A stretch of DNA of 64,000 nucleotides from Teretinema zuelzerae (GTDB taxonomy: Bacteria; Spirochaetota; Spirochaetia; Treponematales; Treponemataceae): NCBI RefSeq assembly GCF_021021555.1, contig NZ_JAINWA010000003.1:1054001-1118000 (forward strand), written 5' to 3'. The notes under the pieces were generated by a model, which searched no databases, was not told the DNA's origin, and saw only the letters and a program-made list of their open reading frames with translations. Below, piece by piece: positions 19,742 through 28,461 of the stretch (its first letter is position 1; every line of letters begins with the position of its first letter). The translations under genes and the position numbers were made by a program.

Positions 19742-20872
19742 ATGGATGAAATTGATGTTTACCTGAGACGCCGCTCGGAAATATACACCTGGATGGCGAG
19801 AAACAGCATCGCGATGGTGGTGCTTGAAGATACAGAAGGCCGCAGAGACCCCGCGGTTCGTTATTTTTCCGGCCATCCCTCCGATGCGCTGCTGATTTTA
19901 ACCATCACCGGACACTGCGTTCTCTGCCCCTGGGATGAAAACCTCGCTTATCAGAAGGCCCAGGTGGATGTGGTCGTACCATACACCGATTTCGGCCGCC
20001 ATCCAGTGGCTGCCATAAAGGGAATCGCCGAACAGGTGGGAGCCCCGCATCGCTCGCGCATAGAAATACCGGCCGTCACGCCGTATCCCGTATTTCTCCG
20101 CTACGTCGAAGCGCTCCCCGAATACGACGTGCTGTGCCGGGAAACCGGCGTACATACCGAAATAGCGCGGATGAGATCCATAAAGGACGAAACCGAAATC
20201 GCTCTCCTGGAAAAAGCCTGCGCCATCACCAACGATATCATGGACCGCATCGAAGACCAGGTTCGCTCAGGCAAGATCGCGACCGAACTCGACGTTGCGC
20301 TCTTGATCGAAAAGGAAGCGAGAAAGGCGGGAGCCGAGGGCACGAGCTTCGAAACGCTCGCCGCAGGACCTTCGCGGAGCTGGGGAATCCACGCGTTCCC
20401 GGCGTATACATCGGGGGCTTTCCCCGCCCAGGGTCTTTCGATTCTGGATTTCGGCATCAAATTTGAAGGATACTCCAGCGACGTCACCATGACCTTCGCC
20501 AGCGGCCCGTTGACGACCGCTCAGGAAAAGCAGATAACCCTCGTGGAAAAAGCGTACAAGGCCGCTTTGGAAATATACAAGCCGGGAAACTTTACAAGGG
20601 ACGCTTCGCTCAAGGTAGACGAAATATTCCGAAAGGCGAAAAAGACGATGCCGCACGGGCTCGGACACGGGATCGGGCTTGAGCCGCACGAAGGACCGGC
20701 GGTGCGAAACCGTGAAGACAACGACTGGGTGTTCGAGCCGGGAATGGCGGTCACCCTCGAGCCGGGCCTCTACGACCCAAAGCACGGCGGATGCCGGCTG
20801 GAAAACTCGATCCTCATCACGGAACAGGGAAACAGGCCGCTCACCCGCTCACGCATCGTCAGGCTCGGGTAG
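19742..20872 (+). CDS. M24-family metallopeptidase (Xaa-Pro aminopeptidase-like)
   Basis: 376 residues. A creatinase-like N-terminal domain (RRSEIYTWMARNSIAMVVL) is followed by the pita-bread catalytic domain with the five metal ligands in order: LDFGIKFEGYSSDVT (two Asp), PHGLGHGIGLEPHEG (His), TLEPGLY (Glu) and RLENSILI (Glu). It should cleave N-terminal residues before proline, in the cytoplasm. A TTG at 19730 is in frame but sits in the -10 box, so the ATG at 19742 is preferred. Its 3' end overlaps the converging DUF1667 gene by 24 bases. Confidence 0.9.
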   Translation: MDEIDVYLRRRSEIYTWMARNSIAMVVLEDTEGRRDPAVRYFSGHPSDALLILTITGHCVLCPWDENLAYQKAQVDVVVPYTDFGRHPVAAIKGIAEQVGAPHRSRIEIPAVTPYPVFLRYVEALPEYDVLCRETGVHTEIARMRSIKDETEIALLEKACAITNDIMDRIEDQVRSGKIATELDVALLIEKEARKAGAEGTSFETLAAGPSRSWGIHAFPAYTSGAFPAQGLSILDFGIKFEGYSSDVTMTFASGPLTTAQEKQITLVEKAYKAALEIYKPGNFTRDASLKVDEIFRKAKKTMPHGLGHGIGLEPHEGPAVRNREDNDWVFEPGMAVTLEPGLYDPKHGGCRLENSILITEQGNRPLTRSRIVRLG

Positions 20873-21238
20873 AGACAAAGACCGGGTCGCGACGACCGAA
20901 ACATCGGTTCCCTTCCATTTATCGAGAATCAGCTGCCCTTCCTTCACCGGAAGGGTTTTTTGTATCTTCATCAGCTCGGCGACGAGAGAAAAGACCTCGT
21001 CCTTCGGGATCGGCGCCGTGGTTCGGACCGGAATGCGGCGGGGGAAGGACAGGGGTATGTCCGCGGGAAGCCCTGAGATAGCGCAGGTCGCGGTTACGGA
21101 ACGGCGGGGATCGGTCGCCTCGCTTTTTCCGTAGGCCTCTCCGCGGGGGCAGGCATTGCCTGAAACCGAGAGCCCGGGCTCATCGGAAACGGTCAGGCGG
21201 CAGCCCCTCGGGCACACGATGCACACCATCTGTTTCAA
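20849..21238 (-). CDS. DUF1667 protein (redox partner of the G3P dehydrogenase-like set)
   Basis: 129 residues. Near the N-terminus are CIVCPRGC and GNACPRGEAYG, the four-cysteine pattern of DUF1667, probably an Fe-S or zinc site. The start is the TTG at 21238, overlapping the previous gene's TGA by three bases and six bases after GGAGG; the later ATG (21229) is too far from that site. DUF1667 genes usually follow a GlpA-like and a second FAD oxidoreductase, exactly as here. Confidence 0.85.
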   Translation of the reverse strand: MKQMVCIVCPRGCRLTVSDEPGLSVSGNACPRGEAYGKSEATDPRRSVTATCAISGLPADIPLSFPRRIPVRTTAPIPKDEVFSLVAELMKIQKTLPVKEGQLILDKWKGTDVSVVATRSLSLPEPDDA

Positions 21239-22532
21239 TTGGAACCTCCTTCGTCTCCGGTCAAGGACACGGTGCAGGCGCCCTGCCCCGCCGCGTCTCC
21301 GGCTGAAAGGCCCGCGGGAATATCGCAGGCGATCATCTCTCCCGGGGTCACCCACGACAGTTTGCGCGACCACACTTCCCTTCCCTCGCGGGTCAGGACA
21401 AGACGCGCCCGCTCGAAGGGAACGAGGGAGCGCAGGGACACCCGGGTCGCCCGGGAGGGATCGAAGGACGAAGGCACGGCATAGCGGACATTGGTTCCTG
21501 CGCGGAGCGGAATTTCCGGGCCGCGCTCATGTCCGCCGGAAGCCGGATCGCCGGCCGAATCGAGCCAGTCGGCGCAGGACTTGCCGGCCCTGATGGCTTC
21601 CTCGGCGACCCGGTCGACCAGATCATGTATGTGCAGGACGTTTCCCGCCGCAAATACGCCGGGAACGGAGGTCATCAGGCGGGAGTCGACCAGCGGTCCG
21701 TTGGTCACCTGGCTGAGCGCGACTCCGGTCCGGGCGGAAAGCTCGTTTTCCGGAACCAGGCCGACGGACAGGAGAACGGTGTCGCAGCCGATGACGAAGG
21801 ATTTTCCGGTTTGCACCGCCCCGTTTTCCATCGGCGCGATCTCGACTCCGGTTACGCGGTCGCGGCCGAGGATGCGCAGCGTCGCGTGAGACAGATGCAG
21901 GGGGATGTCGAAGTCGTTCAGACACTGGGCGATGTTGCGGGTGAGGCCGGAGGGCGAGCTTTGTATTTCGACCACTGCCGCGACCTCGGCCCCCGAGAGG
22001 GTCATGCGCCGGGCCATGATGAGGCCGATGTCGCCCGAGCCGATGATGACGGCTTTTTTTCCGGGCACATAGCCGTCGATATTGAGAAGGCGCTGGGCGA
22101 GGCCGGCGGTGAAGACGCCGGCGGGTCGCGAACCCGCGATGCGTATGTTTCCGCGGTTCCTTTCGCGGCTGCCCATCGCGAGAACGACGGCGCGGCACTC
22201 GATCAGTTCATAGCCCCGGCGGGAGGAGGATAGGCCGAGCGCGAAGCCTGAGTCGGTCCGCTCGAGGGACAGCACGGTGGTTCCATCGCGGAAGGGGATT
22301 CCGGCGGCGCGGACGCGCTGTTCAAAGCGCGAAGCGAATTCCGGGCCGGTCAACTCCTCTCCGAAATGCTGAAGGCCGAAGCCGTTGTGGATGCACTGGA
22401 GGAGGATCCCCCCATGGCTTCCTCGCGGTCGATCAACATGACGCTTTTTCCCCGTTCATGAAGGGACAGGGCCGCGGCCATTCCGGCCGCTCCGGCGCCG
22501 ATTACCGCGGCGTCGCAGGAAAATCCGTTCAC
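21235..22532 (-). pseudogene. NAD(P)/FAD-dependent oxidoreductase (GlpB/HcnB-like), one frameshift
   Basis: The first 43 or so codons hold the FAD-binding VIGAGAAGMAAALSL motif and reach MGG, then lose frame and stop. The next frame carries ILLQCIHNGFGLQHFGEELTGPEFA, the standard continuation in this family, through a second nucleotide site (VIIGSGDIGLIMARR) and NGPLVDSRLMTSVPGVFAAGN to the stop. One extra base in the C6 run at 22408-22413 gives an intact protein of about 432 residues. The ATG overlaps the stop of the GlpA-like gene (ATGA). Likely partner of that enzyme in oxidising glycerol-3-phosphate. Confidence 0.85.
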
Positions 22533-23977
22533 AGTTCGCCCTCCAGAACGAAGCTGCTTCCGCCGCGCTTCGTCACCTGATCCCAGGTCATGCCGGTTTC
22601 CCGCATGATCAGCTTGATAATCTTGTAGCTGCAGAATCCGCCCTGGCAGCGGCCCATCTGAGCCCTCGTATAAAACTTTACGCCGTCGAGAGTCGTATGC
22701 CCGCGGCGGATCGCGTCCACGATTTCGCCCTCGCTGATTTCCTCGCAGCGGCAGACGATGTTCCCGTAGGCGGGATTTTCCGCGATGAGGCGGGAGCGTT
22801 CAGCGGCGGCGAGAGCGCGTACCTTCACGGGAGAAGGAAGATAGGGGTCCCAGGAGGGATCTTCAGACAATTCCAGGCCGTCGCGGAGAAGGAGATTTTT
22901 CACGTATTCGCCGATGGCCGGCGACGCGGTAAGGCCGGGGGACTGAATGCCCGCTACATGGACGAGGGCGGGAACCTTCGCCGAAAAATCGATGTAAAAA
23001 TCCTCTCCGAGAACCGGCCGCAGTCCCGCGAAGCTGGTTATCACGTCCCGCTCGGACACAGAGGGGACGAGGGAACGGGCAGAGGCGGTGATGAGGGCGA
23101 GCTTTTCGGCCGTCGTCGAAACATCGGTTTTATCGTCGACGATGTCGGCGGTCGGGCCGATGAGGGTGGTTCCCTCGACTGTCGGGATAACGAGCATTCC
23201 CTTGGAAACGCTCGAGGGAACCGGAAACACGACCCGCTCCGGACGGCAGGGCGCGAGACGGTCGAGGAGAAAATATTCCCCCTTGCGCGCGCTGATTTCG
23301 AAAGATTCGGCTCCGAAGCAGCGGGAGACCTCGTCGGCGAAAAGCCCTGCCGCGTTCACCGCGTACCGGGTTCGCAGAGTTCTTCCGTCGGCGGACTGCA
23401 GGACCCATTCTTCGCCGCTCCGCTGTGCTCCTGAAACCTGAAAAGAAGCGAACAGCTCGACTCCGTTTTTTTTCGCGCTTTCGACCATTGAAAATACGAA
23501 GCGGTAGGATTCCACGATGCCGCCGGAGGGGGCGTACAAACCGCCGATCACTTCCGGAGACAGCTTCGGCTCGAGCTCGAGGATCCGCTCGCGGGAGCAC
23601 AGTTCGATTCCCGGAGCGCCGTTTTCCCTGCCCTGCCGATACAGGTGCTCGACGGCGAGCATTTCATCCGGATGAAGGGCGGCGACGAGTATGCCGCACC
23701 GCGTAAAGGGAAAGCCCAGTTCCCGCCGCAGACGGTCGAACTGGGCGGCGCCTTCGATTTCCAGCCGGGACTTCAGGTATTTTCCCGGATGATGAAAGCC
23801 GCCGTGGACGATTCCCGAATTCGCCTTCGAGGTGCCGAAGGAGACGTCGACCTCTTTTTCCAGGAGGGCGACGCGGATCTTATAGCGCGAAAGAGTTCTC
23901 GCTATCGAGGCTCCGCACACGCCGGCTCCGATGATCGCTACGTCGTAGGACTCAATTCCGTTCGCTGTTTTGTCCAT
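22529..23977 (-). CDS. GlpA-like FAD-dependent glycerol-3-phosphate dehydrogenase
   Basis: 482 residues. N-terminal dinucleotide site AIIGAGVCGASIARTLS; DAO-type core with GTSKANSGIVHGGFHH; C-terminal BFD-like [2Fe-2S] domain with VCRCEEISEGEI and MGRCQGGFC. Family members oxidise glycerol-3-phosphate or similar hydroxy acids with electrons passed to a partner; the next two genes are the usual partners. GGAG lies eight bases before the ATG; the N-terminus overlaps the end of the TPR gene by 26 bases. No glycerol kinase or facilitator is in the window. Confidence 0.85.
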   Translation of the reverse strand: MDKTANGIESYDVAIIGAGVCGASIARTLSRYKIRVALLEKEVDVSFGTSKANSGIVHGGFHHPGKYLKSRLEIEGAAQFDRLRRELGFPFTRCGILVAALHPDEMLAVEHLYRQGRENGAPGIELCSRERILELEPKLSPEVIGGLYAPSGGIVESYRFVFSMVESAKKNGVELFASFQVSGAQRSGEEWVLQSADGRTLRTRYAVNAAGLFADEVSRCFGAESFEISARKGEYFLLDRLAPCRPERVVFPVPSSVSKGMLVIPTVEGTTLIGPTADIVDDKTDVSTTAEKLALITASARSLVPSVSERDVITSFAGLRPVLGEDFYIDFSAKVPALVHVAGIQSPGLTASPAIGEYVKNLLLRDGLELSEDPSWDPYLPSPVKVRALAAAERSRLIAENPAYGNIVCRCEEISEGEIVDAIRRGHTTLDGVKFYTRAQMGRCQGGFCSYKIIKLIMRETGMTWDQVTKRGGSSFVLEGEL

Positions 23978-26882
23978 TATACCTGCTCCGTATCGTTTCG
24001 AGCTTGTTTTTGAACGTCGCCACGAAGCCCTGGTCGGGAAGCTCGGAGACGAGATTTTCCAGAATGCTCAAAATTTCATCGAAATCGGTTATCGATTTCA
24101 CCTTCGCCTCGCCCGATCTCACCCGGCCCAGATGCACGGCGTCGCGGATGCGTTTAACCCGCACATCGTTCTTCAACCCGGGTTTTCCGGAGAGGCGGTC
24201 GATGATGTATTCCATCTGGATGCGCTGCCCGCTGAGAAGATAATCGGCGAGCTCTTCGTCCGGAAGGGCGAGGGTGATTGTTTTCAGGTAGGTGAACAGA
24301 CCCAGAAGATCGGTCGGGCTGAGGGCCGAGAGAACCTCTTCGTACTTCGGGGGGCCAAGAACCGGCGCGCACACGGGGAATCCCGACGGGTGCCGCTGCC
24401 GGCAGGGGCGGTCGAAGGCCGATTCGTCGCCGATGACCGGATTCTCCCCGTCCGCGCCGAAATTTTCTGCCCCGATTGCGGCGCCGATCGCCGAGTCGGC
24501 GGCTTCGCCGGGCGCGAGGGAGATTTCTTCGTCGCCGGATGAGAACGATTCCTCTTCTTCGGACACTCTCATTTCATCCGGATCAAGCTCGATTTCCGAT
24601 TCAGGTAGAGAGTCCGGCTCAAAGGGAGCTTCAGGCTCGATTTCCGGTTCAGGCAGAGAATCCGGCTCGAAGGGAGCTTCAGGCTCGGGAGGGAGTTCCA
24701 GATCGGGATCCGGCTCAAAGGGAGCTTCTGGTTCGGGGGGGAGTTCCAGATCAGGCTCCGGCGGAAGCGACTCGCTCGGAGGCTCGGGGCTTTCCGGGAA
24801 CGGGGCAGGCTCGGCCGATTCGACCGGCTCGGCAGGCGGAAGCGGGGGTTCGCGGCGAGGGGGCGGAGCATCGAGCGGATTGCGGGCCGCAGGAGGCGGA
24901 GGGGAATACGGAGGGTTCGGCGAGCTTTGAACCGGCGGTTGCCGCGGAATCTCCGGAGGAGCCGGAGGTTCGTCCGCGGTTTCGGCGTCCGGTTTCAGCT
25001 GCAATTCGCTATTTCCGTCGTCGTCTCCGGAAAATCCCGGCTCGTCTTCATACCCCGGCGCCGGCTGGCCGGTTGATCCGTCCATCGGTTCTTCGAAATC
25101 CACGAGGCTTTCCAGCGGGTCGGATTCGAAATCGTCTTCCGGAGTTTCGGTCAGGTCGAGAAGTTCGTCGAAGGGCATTTCGCCTTCTTCGATCAGGTCT
25201 TCGTCTTCGAACAAATTCATGGCGTCGGACTCTTCGTCGACCGGAATGAAGGGCTCTTCCGCGGCGGATTCTTCTCCCGTTTGCTCGTCGACAGCGTCCA
25301 GGCCTTCGTCGGGAATCGAGCGCGAGCGGAGGAGTTCGAGGTTGCGGCTGATGGTCGAAATATTGCTCGAACCGTAGCGCTTTACCGCTTTTTCGTAGAG
25401 GTCGAGGGAGCCGGCGAGGTTTTGCAGGTCATCGGTGGAGGCGCGGCCGCCCTGCATGTTGACGATGTCGTCGGCGATTCGCACCGCTTCGGTGTTGTTT
25501 CCGGTTTGCTGATAGAGGAGGGAGAGGGCGGTCAGCGCGTCGACCTGTTCGGGTTCGCGCGCCAGGACTTCCTGATAGGCGGCGAGGGCTCGGTCGAAGT
25601 CGCCCATGTGTTCGTAAATCTGGCCGAGCGAAATGCGGACTTCATGGTCGCGGGGGCGCTCGTTGAGATAGGCTAGCAGCTGTTCCTCGGCCTCCGGCAG
25701 TTTTCCGGATTGCAGAAGCTGTTCGGCCAAGTCGATCCTGAAATCGATGCCGGCCGGGTCGAGGGCGAGGATGCGGGAAAAGCAGAGTTCGGCTTGCTCG
25801 TTTTCGCCGAGCTGGGCGTACATTCTGCCCTGGAGCCTGAGGGCGGCGATGTTTTCGGACTCCGTTCCGCCGAGATCGCGGAACACGGCTTTCGCCTCGG
25901 GATACTGCTGCAGCTTGACGTAGAGGCGGGCAAGATGGATCAGCACGTCCGGAAGGCCGGGCGAGCGGGCGTTCAGGGACTGCAGATCGGCAAGGGCGTC
26001 GTCGAGTTTTCCTTCCTTCTCGCGGAGCTGGACAAGGCCGAGGGCGGCGGGAATATGAAAGGGGTCGGCCTTGAGCGCGGACGAATAATAGGCCGCGGCC
26101 TCGGCGGTTCTGCCGTTCTTGGACGCGATCGATCCCATTTCGACGAGGGCGCGGGTATCGGAGGGATCGACGGCCAGGATGCGGCGGAGAGTCGAAAGGC
26201 AGGAGGCTTCGTCCTTTTGCCGCAGATAGAGGCTCGCGAGATCCCGGAGCGCGTCGAGCCAGCCCGGCTTCGTCTTGAGGGCCGCGGTGAACTCGCCGAC
26301 GGCTTCGGACGGGCGGCCGAGCGCCTCGTAGGAGTGGGCCATGTTGTAGTGGATGAACGGATGGTTGGGGTCGATCTGGAGACCGCGGCGGTAGGCCTGA
26401 AGGGCGAGGTCGTGGCGGCCGCTGAGGGCGTGGATGCTTCCCAGATGGTTATAGGCCAGAACGTCGTCGGGCTTGTTGTCGATTACGTCCGAAAAGCACA
26501 GGGCGGCCTGGGCGTAATCGCCCATCTGCTTCCAGGTGTTTCCCAGGTTATAGAGGACGGTTTCCGTGTCCTGCCCTGTTTCCCGGGCCCGGGTCAGGAC
26601 GGAGATGGAATCCTCGTACCGGCCGATTCTCCGGTATATGACGCCGAGGTTATTGAGGACCTCGACGTTGTCGGGATTGATTTCGGAGAGTTTGAGATAG
26701 ACGGACAGGGCCTGCTCCCAGCGGTCCGAGCGGGTGTAGACGGTTCCCAGCAGGTCCAGGGCCTTTCCGTGGGAAGGCTCTTGCCTGAGGAGATTGACCA
26801 GCAGTTTTTCCGCGTATGTAAAATCCCGGGCGACGAGGGCTGAGTTCGCCCGTTCCAATACCACTGTTGACTGATCTGCCAT
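23952..26882 (-). CDS. Large TPR protein with Pro/Glu-rich linker
   Basis: 976 residues from the ATG at 26882 (AGGAG seven bases upstream; longer in-frame extension has no site). Residues 1-500 are about 14 tetratricopeptide repeats (for example NPDNVEVLNNLGVIYRRIGRYEDSI). Then comes an acidic stretch, and a Pro/Glu repeat region (PPEPEAPFEPD, several copies, about residues 690-800) and a helical C-terminal domain of about 140 residues. No signal peptide, so probably a cytoplasmic protein-interaction scaffold. It lies between the LamG protein and the GlpA-like gene. Confidence 0.8.
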   Translation of the reverse strand: MADQSTVVLERANSALVARDFTYAEKLLVNLLRQEPSHGKALDLLGTVYTRSDRWEQALSVYLKLSEINPDNVEVLNNLGVIYRRIGRYEDSISVLTRARETGQDTETVLYNLGNTWKQMGDYAQAALCFSDVIDNKPDDVLAYNHLGSIHALSGRHDLALQAYRRGLQIDPNHPFIHYNMAHSYEALGRPSEAVGEFTAALKTKPGWLDALRDLASLYLRQKDEASCLSTLRRILAVDPSDTRALVEMGSIASKNGRTAEAAAYYSSALKADPFHIPAALGLVQLREKEGKLDDALADLQSLNARSPGLPDVLIHLARLYVKLQQYPEAKAVFRDLGGTESENIAALRLQGRMYAQLGENEQAELCFSRILALDPAGIDFRIDLAEQLLQSGKLPEAEEQLLAYLNERPRDHEVRISLGQIYEHMGDFDRALAAYQEVLAREPEQVDALTALSLLYQQTGNNTEAVRIADDIVNMQGGRASTDDLQNLAGSLDLYEKAVKRYGSSNISTISRNLELLRSRSIPDEGLDAVDEQTGEESAAEEPFIPVDEESDAMNLFEDEDLIEEGEMPFDELLDLTETPEDDFESDPLESLVDFEEPMDGSTGQPAPGYEDEPGFSGDDDGNSELQLKPDAETADEPPAPPEIPRQPPVQSSPNPPYSPPPPAARNPLDAPPPRREPPLPPAEPVESAEPAPFPESPEPPSESLPPEPDLELPPEPEAPFEPDPDLELPPEPEAPFEPDSLPEPEIEPEAPFEPDSLPESEIELDPDEMRVSEEEESFSSGDEEISLAPGEAADSAIGAAIGAENFGADGENPVIGDESAFDRPCRQRHPSGFPVCAPVLGPPKYEEVLSALSPTDLLGLFTYLKTITLALPDEELADYLLSGQRIQMEYIIDRLSGKPGLKNDVRVKRIRDAVHLGRVRSGEAKVKSITDFDEILSILENLVSELPDQGFVATFKNKLETIRSRYNGQNSERN

Positions 26883-26899
26883 GCTCTCTCTCCTGAACA

Positions 26900-28417
26900 T
26901 CACCGGGAAGGTGATTCTGAAATGATTCCCGCCTCGGGCCGGGCCCATGTTTCCGCGGACAGCGGGCCAGGACGGCTGGTTCCGGCGGAATCGTAGGCCG
27001 CCACCGAAAAATAATAGGTTTTGCCGTTCGCGAGCCCGTCGACGATCAGGGCGCGCGAAGAGCCGGCGTCGATGGGAGAGCGGGCCCCCAGATACTCGCC
27101 CGGCCTGTCGCCGTAATAGACAAGATAGCCCGCGGCGTCCCCGTCGACCGAGGGAGGCCAGCTCAGAGCGACGGCCTTGTCCCGGGGAGACGCCGAAAGC
27201 TTGACCGGCGGCCAGGGAGCCTCGTCCTCAAGGTAGCGCACGGTGAGCGAGGTAAGGGACGGAGTTTTGCTCCCCGTTCCGTCCGGATAGAGCTCGCCGG
27301 CGATCTGGAAGAATCTGCCCGTAAGCCCGGAAAGGGGCGCGCCGCCTGCAAGCGGGGTCCAGGGGGGATCCGATTCGGTCCATCGGTACATCTCGTCGCC
27401 CGCGCGGGCGAAAAGGGATATGCCGGTTTGAGGCGGAACATCGGAGACGGCCGTGACCGTTTTCAGAACGGAGCCGGCTCTGCCGGAGTCGATGACCGGG
27501 GTTTCAAAGCGCCCTCCGCTTTCCGGATACCGCGAGATGAGCTTCCGCCTGTCCTCGAGGGAGTCTGCGGACAGGCTCTCGCGCGAGATGAGGAACTCGT
27601 CGATGAGGCCCGAAAAGCGCGGGGCGATTTCTATATCGGCGGGAGATCCGAAAACCGCCGCGTGAACGTCTCCCGTCTCGGTTCCCGAAGAGGTAATATG
27701 GCGGATATCTTCGGTAACGCCGTTGAAACGGTACTCGAGCGCGCCGGACTGTTCGTCCCAGATGAGACGGTGATGGCCCCAGGTTCCGGGAATGAGGTTC
27801 GTCCGCCCGGTCATGGTGATCTCCAGGGGCATTCCCGCGGAGGTGACCCAGATATTGGAAAAATCCCACACCATCCGGTTATTAAAAAGGCTCGAGCGGA
27901 TGTATTGATAGAGGGAGCCGACGCGGCTGGTCCGGGAGGAACGCCACTGGAAGAGAACGCTTCCGTTTTCCGTTACCGCCGGCTGCATCCAGAATTCTAT
28001 GGTAAAAGACCCCGGATTTCCGGGCGTTGAAAACAGGCTTCCCGTTTTCCCCCGCAGTACGAGGCCGGAGCCCACCGTATTGCACAGGGCGGCTCCCCTG
28101 CCCCGCATTGCCCGGGCCTGGCCCGTCTGCAACAGAGAGGAGGAAACGGAATCGTAAAAACCGCTTCTGTCCGAAAAGGGGGCGCTGTCGAAATCGATCC
28201 GGAGATCGGCTTCCCCTACAGAAGCGGAGGCGGCGCTCGAAAGCACGAGGGCGCTTTCGCCCAGACGCCCCGGAGCGGTGTCGAGGTTCCGCACATACGA
28301 AAGACCGTCCCAGCCGGACGAGCCTCCGAAGGTCGCGGAACGCTCCGAAGCCGGGAGGGGAGACAGGGAGGAAATCAGGAGAAGCGCAACGGGTACAAGG
28401 GTGGATATTCTTTGCAT
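26900..28417 (-). CDS. Exported LamG-like / fibronectin III protein
   Basis: 505 residues from the ATG at 28417, which opens a signal peptide (LVPVALLLISSLSPLPASE). Residues about 110-310 resemble a concanavalin A-like LamG fold (SFTIEFWMQP, RLIWDEQSGALEYRFNG, GLIDEFLIS). The C-terminal 100 residues read as a fibronectin type III domain (SASPRDKAVALSWPPS, GLANGKTYYFSVAAYDSAG). Likely surface or periplasmic carbohydrate or protein binding. No clear Shine-Dalgarno. It diverges from uvrC over a short shared region. Confidence 0.7.
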   Translation of the reverse strand: MQRISTLVPVALLLISSLSPLPASERSATFGGSSGWDGLSYVRNLDTAPGRLGESALVLSSAASASVGEADLRIDFDSAPFSDRSGFYDSVSSSLLQTGQARAMRGRGAALCNTVGSGLVLRGKTGSLFSTPGNPGSFTIEFWMQPAVTENGSVLFQWRSSRTSRVGSLYQYIRSSLFNNRMVWDFSNIWVTSAGMPLEITMTGRTNLIPGTWGHHRLIWDEQSGALEYRFNGVTEDIRHITSSGTETGDVHAAVFGSPADIEIAPRFSGLIDEFLISRESLSADSLEDRRKLISRYPESGGRFETPVIDSGRAGSVLKTVTAVSDVPPQTGISLFARAGDEMYRWTESDPPWTPLAGGAPLSGLTGRFFQIAGELYPDGTGSKTPSLTSLTVRYLEDEAPWPPVKLSASPRDKAVALSWPPSVDGDAAGYLVYYGDRPGEYLGARSPIDAGSSRALIVDGLANGKTYYFSVAAYDSAGTSRPGPLSAETWARPEAGIISESPSR

Positions 28418-28425
28418 AACAGTAC

Positions 28426-28454
28426 TTATCAGAGTATCGGCAGGATGGTATGAT
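28426..28454 (+). promoter_or_regulatory. Candidate promoter of uvrC
   Basis: TTATCA (28426-28431), 17 bases, TATGAT (28449-28454), then seven bases to the ATG at 28462. The -10 box overlaps a nearer in-frame ATG (28450), which argues for the later start. Confidence 0.45.
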
Positions 28455-28461
28455 AAATCCA

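Noticed and set aside
20849-21373. Longer N-terminus for the DUF1667 protein
   Set aside because: The extra residues are out-of-frame translation of the upstream oxidoreductase; GGAGG fits the TTG at 21238.
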